NCBI GenBank assembly: GCA_029168955.1
Contig: JAPDOI010001371.1
Location: forward strand, 1 to 64,000
DNA length: 64,000 nt
Reading direction: 5' to 3'
Source: Aplectana chamaeleonis
Lineage: Eukaryota; Nematoda; Chromadorea; Rhabditida; Cosmocercidae
Positions 33,501-43,137 of this stretch are shown one piece after another. How positions within the stretch are numbered: the first letter of the stretch is position 1; each line of letters begins with the position of its first letter. The notes below the pieces were generated by a model. It ran no database searches. It worked only from the letters and a program-made list of their open reading frames with translations, and was not told the origin of the DNA. The translations under genes and the position numbers were made by a program.

Positions 33501-34625
33501 TGTTACAGCACGCAGCCTACATGGGTAATTACTACTAGTCGTGCTAAGCAAGGTGAGGTTATCTGGCTAGATCCCACGAAAATCCTTCCATTATATCGGG
33601 CCTATGGGGAACAACCACCGATTCGCAACGGATGTTCTCGCTGTGTACTGTGCTTACCTGGGCCAAATTCTGGTCCGCAATTGCGTCTCGACACGCTTTG
33701 CGGCCGCACGCTCCCGAGTCAGAAGAGCTTCAAGCGCCGCAGCCGCCGATCTGCTGACTCTAGTTGGGTTTTGGAAACTGGAAACTAAGAAAAATTGGAG
33801 AAAATTGTATAAAAAAGCCACATCGAGTCGGCTTTGGCGCTGGAAACCCGAATGACTCGAGCGCGTGCGGCTGCAAAGCGTGTCAAGACGCGATTGCGGA
33901 CCGGAATTGGGCCCAGATAAGCACAGTACTTTATTTCGCTCATTCCAACGGACCCTGAAGGGGCTTCATTTGTTAGTGAACGTATCCAGTTTATCCCATA
34001 GTTAACCTACCTGAAATCTCAGGAAACTGTCTGAACTCTGGGCTCAACTGAACAGCCTATCCCCCCATAGACTAACTCCCATACATGCGCCACGAGACAA
34101 GAAACTTGTTCAGCACCCTGAGGACCATCTAACAGAACGCGTGCATGACAACCAAATGCGAGATTGGTAGTGCTTCTCAAGTGCAGAACTGATTAAAATG
34201 ATAAAATTAGATACTGTGTTTCAGAAAAATTACAGTAGAATAAGGTGAACAATGTCCAAAGGAAAGTGTGCTCAAATGCATCTAGGAGGACTAACTAATT
34301 TAGGCGTTGTACTCTCTGTTGTGGCTGATCACGGTATTCGCCTCCACTTGGTGCACCGCCATGATAACATTGGTGATCGTAAGCTGGTATGAGCCAACCG
34401 AGGAGATAATCATCATCCAAAGCTACGTGGTCAGTCTTATCAAGCTCATCTCCCCTATTAACACATTCAACTGTGACTTAGGTCATATTTGTCATGGTGT
34501 CTTATTCATGTAATTACTATGTCTATTTCGCTATTAATCACATGTACCGTCAAATTTTCATGCATGACTTAGGCCGCATACTTCCAGAAAGGTTAGTTCA
34601 ACTTCAAGCTTCCTCTAGCATTTAA
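21596..34625 (+). CDS. Srsx-type seven-transmembrane chemoreceptor, gene A (8 exons; intron 3 donor lost)
   Basis: Exons read from splice sites and phase: 21596-21731, 24253-24391, 24459-24533, 24633-24752, 24976-25106, 28793-28836, 34304-34429, 34482-34625. Joined they give 304 codons plus a stop with no internal stop. The fold is a nematode serpentine receptor of the srsx type. TM1 is followed by GNVSLILATCRHKSLQTKHG, then VLLAMTSFYQLICLFGELVN (TM2), MFLVLAMDIL..TFPLRY (TM3 end, standing for DRY), VYVGIASIPAVLYALL (TM4), FSNVVVFLTYVMIYAVVRKR (TM5), LLWLITVFASTWCTAMITLV (TM6) and FVMVSYSCNYYVYFAINH (TM7). Such proteins act in sensory-neuron membranes. Seven introns are visible; all have GT..AG ends except intron 3, where an extra T changes AG|GTTGAG into AGTGTTGAG. 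That 99-base intron is open in frame. Introns 1, 5 and 6 (2.5, 3.7 and 5.5 kb) contain mobile elements. It may be a functional variant or an early pseudogene. Confidence 0.82.
21800..23113 (-). mobile_element. Tc1/mariner-superfamily transposon in intron 1 of gene A
   Basis: CAGGGTGTTCCATAATTATT at 21800 and AATTTTGGAACACCCTG ending at 23113 are inverted termini flanked by TA; GGCGCG follows on the inside of both. The reverse strand encodes pieces of a transposase: a basic N-terminal region around 22960-22740 and a C-terminal end near 22035-21910 (LNELDDDYLRGCYHVFLRRL). This resembles the last helix of IS630/Tc1/mariner transposases, which ends in a -R-L-x-A-x-I-x-A-x-G-G-x-F motif. Catalytic motifs were not found intact. 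Gene B intron 1 lacks it. Confidence 0.75.
22344..22404. repeat. Perfect 28-bp hairpin with a 5-base loop
   Basis: 28 bases beginning GGGAGGCATCGCTAGCGAGG are followed by TGCAG and then by their exact reverse complement. It is inside the transposon at 21800-23113. Another small perfect hairpin, CCCTGGTG/CACCAGGG, lies upstream at about 22230-22250. Confidence 0.9.
23114..24252. other. Remainder of gene A intron 1
   Basis: No gene. 23820-23875 holds the 3' end of a retroposon: AATAAATGAATGAATGAACG closes a stretch also present, inverted, at 37622-37680, so both are 3' ends of the same family. The region 23300-23640 is GC-rich and unrecognised. Confidence 0.5.
24760..24926. mobile_element. 167-bp TA-flanked MITE in intron 4 of gene A
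   Basis: CTGTCCTTATCGGAA at 24760 and TTCCGATAAGGACAA ending at 24926 are inverted termini with TA on both sides. Intron 4 is 223 bases in gene A and 59 in gene B; the difference is almost exactly this element plus its target duplication, so B provides the empty intron. Confidence 0.8.
25107..25605. other. Start of gene A intron 5, no feature seen
   Basis: GTAATA at 25107 is the donor. No element ends or coding similarity are visible up to the mariner at 25606. Confidence 0.4.
25606..26872 (-). mobile_element. Mariner-family transposon in intron 5 of gene A, decayed
   Basis: Inverted termini: TTATGTTGATGCAAAAGTTT at 25606 and, on the other strand, TTAGGTGGATGCAAAAGTTT from 26872, flanked by TA. 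The transposase is on the reverse strand. RSFAWLDDFVTGDEKWCLYVN (about 26280-26215) holds the first catalytic Asp. HVNARPHLS (about 25975-25950) has Val for the second Asp. WSPDLA then DCHLFRWMQHFLDGKQFL (about 25880-25825) is in another frame, followed by DSKQPEFYA, a stop, and GIHDLPNRWRR. At least one frameshift, one stop and a catalytic substitution make it inactive. It is 1267 bases long, typical of the family. Confidence 0.9.
26873..28379. other. Gene A intron 5, central part
   Basis: No gene is recognised. A 40-base sequence around CTGTCGTTTGA.AGC.TG.GG occurs twice in direct orientation (about 26876 and 27407), suggesting an old local duplication. Frames at 26999-27713 on both strands show no known domain. 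Confidence 0.4.
28380..28520 (+). repeat. Dispersed repeat with a CTCTCTCGCTGTCTCTCA core, copy 1
   Basis: It shares with 60340-60480 the order AATTCTCACC/ACTCTCACGACTCA, GC-rich GCGCGCGC.ATT, GCTCTCTC..TGTCTCT, CTCCGCA and GAATTTCGCG.TTT. No ends could be defined. Confidence 0.55.
29021..29389. repeat. Foldback repeat (arms about 130 bases)
   Basis: 29021-29155 and 29265-29389 are inverted copies with about 80-85 percent identity by eye, starting GGGGTGGCATGCATGAACGC and ending in its complement. It lies in intron 6 of gene A, ten bases from the next foldback element. Confidence 0.75.
29400..29637. mobile_element. 238-bp near-palindromic MITE with TA targets
   Basis: CAGTTGACCGCAATGTTAAT at 29400 pairs with the complementary end at 29637. 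The arms of about 100 bases match almost completely (GGACATGGTG, TTGCGGACTCGCACT, CTACGGTAGAATCTGGC). TA is present at 29398-29399 and 29638-29639. Confidence 0.88.
29640..31895. other. Gene A intron 6, no gene seen
   Basis: 30025-30560 is GC-rich with short inverted matches (GGCCAAGTGCG, CCACTCTCATTTC), but no defined element. The rest is AT-rich with no recognisable similarity. Confidence 0.4.
31896..32022. mobile_element. Short MITE, CATTTTAGTCTGA family (copy 1)
   Basis: CATTTTAGTCTGA..ATGCAC at the left and its complement ending TCAGACTAAAATG at the right enclose about 90 bases. Related copies are at 42621-42742 and, less clearly and inverted, at 32926-33050. It lies in intron 6 of gene A. 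Confidence 0.7.
32023..33647. other. Gene A intron 6, repeats only
   Basis: It holds the inverted third copy of the CATTTTAGTCTGA family (about 32926-33050) and part of a TTGGCGCAAAC hairpin (about 32872-32912). Otherwise no gene or defined element. Confidence 0.4.
33648..33926. mobile_element. 279-bp TA-flanked foldback MITE
   Basis: CTGTGCTTACCTGGGCCAAA at 33648 and its complement ending CCAGATAAGCACAG at 33926, flanked by TA. The arms continue for about 100 bases (TGGTCCGCAAT, GCGTCT.GACACGCTTTGC, GCCGCACGC). Confidence 0.88.
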
Positions 34626-35085
34626 GCGAGTAGTTAGGATGTTTAGAATGAAGAACTGGTCACGCTGGAGTTCCGAAAGCAAGACGCAGCTGACTTCGCC
34701 TTCTATAGCTCTGTCAGCAAGTATGATAGAGGTTAGAGCGAGGAACGGAGGCAGCAGTGTCCCTTCGAGGACAGTCGACACACGGCGATAATGGCGGAGA
34801 ACTGGAGACCTCGAAGAGAAAGGAGCTGCTATACAGGAAGCAGACGTGCTACGAAATTTTCTCGATGGTCTAGGAATAAATTGATGTTAAAGCTCCAACT
34901 GTGTCCACAATTCTGTAAGCGGTCGAACCTCGCCTTAGAATCGTTAAGCAGTAATTCCTCGCACAATAGCTGCAGGGGCTTCCCAGTCAGCCCTGTGAGC
35001 TCTCCGAGAGCGGAAGTTGATTCCACAGACACACATCCAACTCAGGGTCCGCGCTCATCCGCTGTTATGTCAACGTTACGTTAGT
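34626..35085. repeat. 3' flank of the duplicated chemoreceptor unit, copy A
   Basis: This matches 54368-54810 in the same orientation (shared GAATGAAGAA.TGGTCACGCT, GCAAGACGCAGC, AGACAGTCGACACACGGCG, TTTTCTCGATGGTCTAG). Similarity stops near TGTTATGTCAACGTTA. The frames on either strand are not consistently conserved between the copies, so I treat it as noncoding. Confidence 0.75.
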
Positions 35086-35132
35086 CTTACACACCGATGA
35101 TTTGGAAAACGAAATTCTGGATGTTGTACTTA

Positions 35133-36398
35133 CCAGGTTGTTCAATAAGTTTTGTCGTTCGATAAGAGAGTGCGTTGCTACTAGCACAATTTTTCTTTGT
35201 TTTGTTGGTACACTCTTCATATGAACGTATGTGAAGTTTCATTTCAATCTGTCAATTCATTCTTTGTTTACAAGCCATTTAGTATCGCCGTGTCACAGCA
35301 ATGGAAAAAATTGAATATCGTGCAGTGATAAAATTCTTATTTTTGGAAGGTGTAGCACCAAAAGAAATTCACGAACGAATGTTAAAAGTGTATAATGATT
35401 GTTCACCTATAATTAGAACAGTAGAAAGATGGGTTGCTGAATTTAAACGTGGTCGTACAAGCCTTGAAGACGATCCACGTGAAGGACGTCCAAAAGCGCA
35501 TCAACACCAGAAATCATAGCCAAAATACAGGATATGGTTTTGGAAGATCGTCGATTGACTGAGAGAGATTTAGAAGAGGCTCTACACATCTCATTAGGCA
35601 GTTTGAGCCATATTTTAAGTGAAATTTTGGGTTTTAGAAAGCTGTGTGCACAATGGGTGCCGCATTCGCTAACAATGGAACAAAAACACATTCGAATGCG
35701 ACTTTCTCAGCAACATTTGGAGCGTTTTAAAAAGGATAAAGTGGATTTTGATTCATCACTATGGATGAGACTTGGGTCTATCACCATGATACTGAATCAT
35801 ACAAGAGGCTAAAGAGTGGTGTGAACCTGGTTGTTCGGCTTCGAAACGAGTTCGTTTCCGGAAATCGGCCAAAAAGGTTATGGCATCAGTTTTTTGGGAT
35901 GCGAAAGGAATTCTGTTCGTGGATTACTTGTAAACTGATGAAGAATTTAATTCTGAATATTATTGCAACCTTTTGGACCAGTTGAAGAAAAAATATCGTG
36001 AAAAAAGGCCCGGTTCGCAGAAAAAATAAATCCTTTTCATCAGAACAATGCAGCGTGTCACTAGAGCATTTTGGCAATGGCTAAAATCCATGAATTAAAA
36101 TTCGAATTGTTGGAGCATCCACCGTATTCACCAGATTTGGCCCCCAACGACTTCAATTTGTTTCCAGAACTCGAAAAATTTATGCTTGGCAAGCGTTTTT
36201 CATCAAATGAAGAGGTCATAACGGCTGTTGAAGCGTATTTTGCAAACCTTCCAGATTCTCACTTCAGGGATGGGATCCACAGATTGGAGGATCCTTGGAG
36301 CAAGTGTATCAATGTTCAGGGAGATTATACTGAATGATGAAGTGTATTTTGAAAACCATAATTTTTTTTAGAACGACAAAACTTATTGAACAACCTGG
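35133..36398 (+). mobile_element. Mauritiana-like mariner transposon (1266 bp), frameshifted
   Basis: CCAGGTTGTTCAATAAGTTT at 35133 and its complement ending at 36398, flanked by TA. The transposase starts at ATG 35301 (MEKIEYRAVIKFLFLEG) and continues through the helix-turn-helix VERWVAEFKRGRTSLED. It then shifts frame at about 35500, resumes as MVLEDRRLTERDLEEALHIS (35534 on) and continues to MDETWVYHHDTES (35761 on, first catalytic Asp). The C-terminal HPPYSPDLAPNDFNLFPEL (about 36115-36170, third Asp) and GDYTE end the frame at 36337. Several shifts make it inactive. It sits just beyond the 3' flank of gene A and is absent after gene B. Confidence 0.92.
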
Positions 36399-36624
36399 TA
36401 TAGTCCTGCGTATCAATAATCCGTGTTCGAAATTGCTTTCTTAATGTCTCAGGGATTTACGAGAGATTTCCAACAGTGGACATTTCCATAGCTTTGCAAA
36501 GAGAAAAGGGATACACGAACGGCAATTCTTAGGGTTTTCAAAAAAATTGTCTTGGATTGAGCTTAAAACATTTCTCTAGAGATTGTCTTGGGAGCTGTAT
36601 ACAAATCCGAGACCCATTTGTCGA

Positions 36625-36790
36625 CTTCTTAAAAGTTTTGGTCCGATGATTAAAATGGGGAAAATTCTGCTGGCTGAACGCAACTTCTGACGGTAATGAA
36701 ATTGTAGCCTTCTAGAAACCATCAGAAGTTGCTCTTAGCCAGCAAGATTTTCCCCATTTTGAATCCTCCGACCAAAATTCAAATCTTCTT
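36625..36790. repeat. Palindromic element with long arms
   Basis: Arms of about 60 bases: TTTTGGTCCGATGATTAAAA, TGGGGAAAAT..TGCTGGCT and GCAACTTCTGA.GG read inward from each side, separated by about 30 bases. The borders are not sharply defined. Confidence 0.8.
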
Positions 36791-37591
36791 TACAAGCATA
36801 GGTTCGTTGAGGTGGAGACAGCGGCCAGAGAGGTGGAAGTTGTTAAGGATACCTGAAAGGGAAATGGTGAAGGTTCCCTATTGATCTGCAACTTCATATT
36901 TCAACGTTTCCTTAATCCTCCTTTTTTGCATTCGATTTTTTCTATTTTTAATTACTATTTTAAAACATTTTTTTCATTAGGTGACCGGCTTTTGAAATCA
37001 CTATTCTTAATGAAATGATTTGCCGAAGTCGTGGAAATTTCCCTTCGAGCTGTCTTGAAGTCAATTTTTCTCGGAAAACTTTTCCCAGCGAATTTTGGAA
37101 AACTATCTGTTTTTCGTCCATGATTTTTTACCTTCTATAACAGAGTTCTTAATTACAAAAAATACGTTCCCACTCTTCCAGCCAATTTCAGTTTACAAAG
37201 TGCATTTTTAATCTGAAGCTGACGGTTTTTCGTTCATACCTTTTTTAAGTTAAGAGATGCACCTTTGGTCAAGGCTACTTTCCGAATCCTTATAGAATCC
37301 AGCAACGATTAGTGTTTTCAGGTTTGAAAAGTAATGCCCCGATCTTTCAGCCTAATTTGTTTTATTAAATACCAGTGTTTCACTTATTACTCTTTAACCG
37401 TTGAAAATAGGGTAACAGTTGGAGTAATAGTGAAGGTTGTTTTCGAAATTTCCGTGAAATTCTGAGTCGAATGGTATATCGTGTTCCTAACTTTACTTGC
37501 TCCATAAGCCAGTCAGGTCGGTGGAGCCGAGCCCCGTTGTTGAAAACACTAGTCGACGCACGATTTTTTCATCAGAGGTCCATCTCTTAAA

Positions 37592-39156
37592 GGCAGCATA
37601 CACGCTCGCAAACATGGTCGAGATATTTCATTCATTTATTTGTCAATCATGAATGAGGAACAGAAACATGAAAGTAATTAATATACATCCAGATTGACTA
37701 AAAAGAAAAGAAGCTTGAAGCAAACTAAGCTTCTCGCACGCGAAAACAGTGCCTCTATTTGAAAGATCTGACGTTTTGATTATAAGCTCTTCGAAAATCA
37801 GTGGCCATTCACTTATAGAAAAAAATTTTGTTCAGTAGGATCCGTAGCAGCCAATAGTTTGTGGGGTTCCAAAAGGGATGGCTGAGAAACTAAATAGAAA
37901 CAAATAGAGCTATCGAGAATTATTTTTCTGTTGCTCTTCAAGCAGCATGAATGAGAGCTTTCGGTGACACCTTCGTTAACATCACTTCCGCCCAAGCAGA
38001 GGGTTTGACCAGATTTTGACCATTGAGTAGCTGTCTGTAGGATAACCCTACCGAGATCCAGCGCAACTGGTAGGAAACCATTCACGAGCGGATGCGGGGG
38101 CACCTCTTTGATCTAAATACGAACTCATGGCACTGACTCGGGGTGCCTACAGTATAAGCTATCACACTGGTCAAAAATGATCATGGCGGATTGACGTGAC
38201 ACGAGACCATGAACGATAACCTCATCCATCGCACAGAAGCACAGCACTGCTGAAAAGGACTCTGACGTAGACCTGCTTCGAAATTCAACCATTGAAACTG
38301 TTGCTGAGGCATCTTTTGGATAATGATAGAAATGAATGTAATGGTTTTGGAATGCCCGCATAGCATTGGCTGCTGAAAGGATAATGGACTGCGGAGGAAA
38401 AGATTAGGTATTCAAACCATTTCTCACGAATATCCTTCTTGAACAATAGCAGACCTTGAATTCATTAGAAACACGTTTTTCTCAGTTTGGCGGGCACCAT
38501 AGAATCCTACTTCGGTAAATACGAAACGCATATATCAACACAAGCCATACAGGGCAAGATCAGCATAAATAGGCCCGCACGGCCCCTACCATGTCGTCAA
38601 CGACGTTTGAAGCGCTGAAAACCATCCAAGAGGACAGTATTTGACCATCCCTGTCACGCGCGCCCGTATTTTCACACCCCTTCGAGTAACAGAAAGAAAA
38701 GGTAAACTTGAGAAAACATGAGATAATTGAGACTGATAGCACTATCAAATGGGAGTGCACGAGAGAAACAGCTCGAGTTACCTGGATATTACATGTTTGT
38801 GCACTGATAAAATCCTCCATTTTCAAGAGCCATCCGGAGTAGAGCGGCATTCTCGAAAGTGGATGAGAGTTTATGAGTGTTTAGACAGGTAATAATCAAG
38901 TGAATCGAGCTGTTTCTCTCGTGCACTCCCCTTTGATAGTGCTATTACTCTAAGTTGTCACATGTTTTCTCAAGTTTAACTTTTCATTCTGTTACTCGAA
39001 GGGGTGTGAAAATACGGGCGAGCGTGACAGGGATGGTCAAATACTATCATCCTGGATGGTTTTCAGCGCTTCAAACGTCGTTCACGACATGGTAGGGGCC
39101 GTGCAGGCCTATTTATGCTGATATCTCGACCATGTTTGCGAGCGTGTATGCTGCCT
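37592..39156. mobile_element. TTAA-flanked foldback element, AGGCAGCATACACGC family
   Basis: AGGCAGCATACACGCTCGCA at 37592 and its complement ending at 39156, with TTAA at 37588-37591 and 39157-39160. The arms are long: 38550-38760 reads inward against 38930-39130 with few mismatches. A retroposon at 37622-38553 interrupts the left arm; the intact right arm shows what the left looked like before. Confidence 0.88.
37622..38553 (-). mobile_element. Retroposon inserted in the left arm of the TTAA foldback
   Basis: The left arm reads GTCGAGATAT then TTCATTCATTTATTTGTCAA, and resumes at about 38554 with CAGCATAAATAGGCC. The right arm shows the uninterrupted GAGATATCAGCATAAATAGG. The (TTCA)n start followed by 50 bases shared with 23820-23875 is the 3' tail of a minus-strand retroposon. 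Reverse frames inside (37813-38103, 38125-38361) match no protein I know, so it is a SINE or a truncated LINE. Confidence 0.7.
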
Positions 39157-39500
39157 TTAACGTAAAAAAGTTATGAACGAGAAACCGTCAGCCTCAGGTA
39201 AAATAAATGCACTTTATAAACTGAAATCGGCTGGAAGAGTGGAAACGTATCTTTTGTGGCTTAAAACGCTATTCGGAACAAAATTCTATGAGGACTTCAA
39301 AAAAAGCCTTCACCAAAGCTCTTTCTTGAAGGGTGAAAAAGTTATGGACCAAAAACCGGCAATGACACCCATCCGATCTTGAAAATGACTTGCACGAATG
39401 TCGGTTCACTTCGATTCTTTTCTGAGGCTTTTCCCAGGACGTGACCGATTCTCCCAATGGTGATGGTTCCCTCATTCACCTGTCCAGAGGTGAAGATTTT

Positions 39501-40089
39501 AATTTATTTCGATCTAGAATCATCCTCCCTTTTCATCAGCGCCAAACACCCTTTTGCGAATTGGTGGTTATTTTCCAGAGTCCGACACCAGTCTCGAGAA
39601 ATCAAACCGACAAGCTCCCTACAGATGAAAAGACAATTACGCCAGTAAACCGTATACTGTAATGAAGATTTAATTACGATTATACCACACAGCCGGCGCC
39701 ACAAAATGGACCTTCCGTGTGCTGATCTATACTGTAGTATGGACATTACGAAATACATGAAAGCCTCTCGCACCCATGATAGAACGCGAGTAAATGAGAT
39801 CAGTTTATACGACAACATAAATATGAAGAGTTTTGAGGAACAGAAAGGAGAGAAGGGGAATAATACTACAGAAGAAGGAAGCACCATTCACAATCGATAA
39901 TTAGGCCAACTGTATTACAAGTAGTGCAGTAATGTTCCAAAGGCCAGAGGCCCCAAAACGAAGCACGGCAAGTCGACAAAAAAAGTGACACGCAGCCACA
40001 GGATGGACGGCCTCGCGCGGTCGCGGTAAGGGCGAAGACTGATGACTCAGACTACTCCAACCTCACCGGTCTTACGCGAGCGGTTCTAG
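39501..40089. other. No recognisable gene
   Basis: Short frames (39441-39662, 39706-39900) have no known domain. It separates the foldback nest from the 5' flank of unit B. Confidence 0.4.
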
Positions 40090-40842
40090 CGTGCTTCCGG
40101 ATTTCGTTTTGGGACCGACCGCGCCCAGGCCTCCTTGAGGAGCAATAGCATTACGTCCTCGCGACCCCTCCCCATTCGATGGGACAAACTGCGGTAGCAA
40201 GTGTATCATTAATTAACAACAAATGTATACAAAAAATATTAATCGATAAAATCTGATTCGATTGGACGCTCTCATATATCACAGAGTGGAGTAGATGAAA
40301 AAATTCGTTTGTGAAAACGTGACAATCATTCCCCTGATAAAGCTAGCTTTCGCGACAATTCAATATGTCTTCGACCAAAAATAATCAGCTGAGGTTAACC
40401 TTCCCTCAAAAAATAGATAGTCGATTTCGTTTTCTCGCAAGTGTACGAATTCCGCGTCGAAATCAGCACAAAGTAATCGTAGTAGACTTCAATGAGTCGT
40501 TTAGATGTCTGAAGATTGAACTACAAACTAATTTGATTGCAGACAGCTGTCCATCCACTCTAAGCAGTCAGACTAAACTCATCGAGCATTTCAGTAGCCG
40601 CCACCAGTAGGCTCCATTACTTGTGCTCAGCCCCCACATCTTCCCCTTGTATCGTCAGGGTGGCTCCCAATATCGTCGTCAACTCTTTCCTTTTCGGCAC
40701 AAATTGGATCCACTCTTTGCCGACTTCTTATAGGCAGTGTTCCCGATATACTTCAGTTTTGAGATTACTTGCCAGAAGCACCACTTGGTCCCAGGGTGGA
40801 GCTGAAATAACCAAGACGTTGTGAAAAACGCACGAGAAGTAC

Positions 40843-41441
40843 AATACCGCCGCTATTCAAGGGAAAAAATGGGCAAAGTGGGCAATTAAAGCGTCTTTCG
40901 ACCACAACTCGCCTCAAAGTGCTCCGTTTTCAATTTCGAAAGGACCAAAATGTACACCGTGCCACAATCTATCTAACTATATGAGATGAAATCTGGAATT
41001 TTCTATGAAAACGCTCTTTCAAGATGCAGTTAGTTATGAATTTGATAATGTTATCACAAGATAACGAGCCCATTCGATCAAAAACAACTGTACGCGATCT
41101 CTAGCATGGTCAAAATGAAAATGTATTTCGCCTTAAAAATCATGTTGCTCCCTAATTTCGCAATATAATTTTGTATGGTTCACTAGATCACGGCATGCTC
41201 TACATTTCGGCGTTTTCGAAATCGAAAACCGAGCACTTTGAGGCGAGTTGTGGCCAAAAGACGCTTTAGGGGCTGAGCAGAGTGCCATCAGGGCGCGGCG
41301 CGGCCTGATGGTGGGCTGCCGTAATGATAGATCGACGCGATCTATCAATACGACAGTTCACCATTACGCCGCGCCGCGCCCTTATGGCACTCTGCTTAGC
41401 CCCTTAGTAGCCCACTTTGCCCATTTTTTCCCTTGGATATT
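40843..41441. mobile_element. Foldback MITE in a GTAC target, with a smaller foldback inside
   Basis: GTAC at 40839-40842 and 41442-41445 borders arms starting AAGGGAAAAAATGGGCAAAG; the inner arms share GCGTCTTT..CCACAACTCGCCTCAAAGTGCTC. The A flank at about 20745-20750 has one GTAC and no insertion, so the empty site is in the same window. Since GTAC contains TA, a TA duplication is equally compatible. Confidence 0.88.
41269..41403. mobile_element. 135-bp palindromic MITE with TTA targets, nested
   Basis: GGGGCTGAGCAGAGTGCCAT at 41269 and its complement ending GCTTAGCCCC at 41403, bordered by TTA on both sides (41266-41268, 41404-41406). The opposite arm of the host element (about 40884-40893) shows the same place without the insertion. 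A 3-base TTA target is typical of PIF/Harbinger-type MITEs. Confidence 0.85.
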
Positions 41442-41700
41442 GTACGTGGAATGTAATATGCTCCAGTACTGTCAGTGCAGCTAATTGTTGAAACGAAGAA
41501 ATATTTTTGTACCATTCTGCCGTTCCCTTAGTTTCTCTACTCTCACGAGGGAACCTTTTTACTTTTAGTCAGCTTGGTCGCTCCGGAGGAAATGCATTTT
41601 TCTAGAACCATTGCGGAAGTAGAATTCGAGTATGCTCTTCGCAGCTGTCCGAAACCACTCTGAAAACGTTATAAGCCTTGCGACAAGGTAATGGAATTTT

Positions 41701-43137
41701 TAGGGAGTTTTGAAAAAATTCTTCGGATTTTTCTCAGAAATCGTATGTGGTACCAAGCTACTATATACCCACCGATTGCAGATTCGTGATTGCACTCCAG
41801 AAAGCCCCCACAGAAGAAGGCCTCATCTATGGAACCATTCCGGAAATCGTCGAGAATCGCGTTTCGCCCTAAAAAATTTTCCCCGATGGGAACCCTCGGT
41901 TACAATATGTTGAATGTTATCGAAAAGTGTCAAATGAACATCAGATTCATTATCAGCACCTCAAAAAGACCCCATAGGGAAATCTTGGGTCAGCTCTGAA
42001 AAGATTTTTTTGTAATGCTTTCAGAACCATACACTAAGGTTAAGAAGGCGCTCAGCAGACAATCACAAGCTTCTCGTCTTTTCAAATCTGTAGCTCATGG
42101 ATTCTTTCGAAAATAAAGAAAACGACTTGGTATTCAGGCTCAGTACGCCAACTAAACCTTCATTAAAATTTTTGGGTCAAATTCATCCAAGGGCTGCAAA
42201 CGCCACGTTCAGCTCAGCTGTAGGAAATACGAACTTTGAGCAGCTACAACTTTTTTAACAGATGTCCCAGCAACATCCGAGGCCAGAGTTGAAGGGAGCA
42301 TGCCAGAATTGACCAGAAAACATTCATCAGCTCTCTGATCCGGGTGAACACCATGCGAGGGAGGTTTCCTAGTTAGACAATGACGATAACAAATATTAAC
42401 GAGTGTGAAAGCAATGACTCAACAGGACTTGAATAACTGTTTTTTCCTGGTTGGGTTCCGAATATACACAGTTCTTTTTATAAAATTTTCCACTATAAGA
42501 AATCCAAAAAATAGGCTTGAAAAATTTAAGTACACCCTCTATGTGGAGTACACCTCAAATAGAGGTACACCTTGCAAAGAAGCCTGAAAATAAGAAGTGC
42601 ATGCAGAGTTCACGTAATAAATTCAGTCTAAAAATGAGCGGTGCCGATGCGGTAGCTCGCCGCGCGCAAATCGAAACCCCGTTCGCTAGTGATGCCGTCA
42701 ACACCTCACGGCTTGCCGCCTGCTCCATGCGTTAGACTAAATCGAATACGGAAACCATACTTCTGAACGAGTAAGTACGGTATATGAAATCTAACACCTT
42801 TAACCAGACCCCGAACTATACTTTTTCCTGGGTGAACTCATTCATGCCGATAAGCACATAAAAGGGGCTTCGAGAAAAACACTTTGTTATTTTCTAATCT
42901 GAAAATTTTATTCGTAAGAATGTTTTCTCCCATTGAAAATTCGTCCGCTCCGTGCCGAGAGTTCCGCCTAGCTCAGTTATATCCCTCGATTTTAACATAG
43001 TCCCGATTTCCGAGACATTTAATCTTGTTCCGATTCCCGATTTCAGAAATTTCAACTCTGTACTGCGCTGTGAATTCTGGTATCTCAAATTACTCAGGCC
43101 CATCCTTGATACATAAGTTTGAAATCCTCAGTGACAG
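41701..43137. promoter_or_regulatory. Upstream region of chemoreceptor gene B
   Basis: No gene is seen. 42621-42742 is a copy of the CATTTTAGTCTGA MITE. The last 350 bases resemble the sequence upstream of gene A only loosely. No core promoter element can be named. Confidence 0.35.
42621..42742. mobile_element. Short MITE, CATTTTAGTCTGA family (copy 2)
   Basis: It shares with 31896-32022 the termini (ATTCAGTCTAAAAATG / CCATGCGTTAGACTAAAT) and inner segments CGAAACCCCGTTC and CACGGC. The ends are more decayed than in copy 1. Confidence 0.65.

Larger units (their letters stand above)
36797..39500. mobile_element. Large foldback element, copy 2, carrying nested insertions
   Basis: The left end, CATAGGTTCGTTGAGGTGGA, matches the left end of the foldback at 56195-58306. 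The right end, with CACCTGTCCAGAGGTGAAG at about 39480-39500, matches the corresponding right part. The interior has the same repeated themes (CCATAAGCCAG.CAGGTCGGTG, AAAGTTATGGAC.AAAAACCG). The centre of the palindrome is deleted, and a TTAA foldback (37592-39156) has inserted in the right arm. No protein is encoded. Confidence 0.75.
40090..41700. repeat. 5' flank of the duplicated chemoreceptor unit, copy B
   Basis: It pairs with 19780-21000 as described there. After removal of the element at 40843-41441 the two flanks align through GAGAAGTAC and on through CACGAGGGAAC, GAAATG.ATTTTTCT and AAACCACTCT. Confidence 0.8.

Noticed and set aside
34593..35032. Reverse-strand frames downstream of gene A, also seen after gene B (54299-54755)
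   Set aside because: They are present in both copies only because the flank was duplicated; starts, stops and lengths differ and no domain is recognised.
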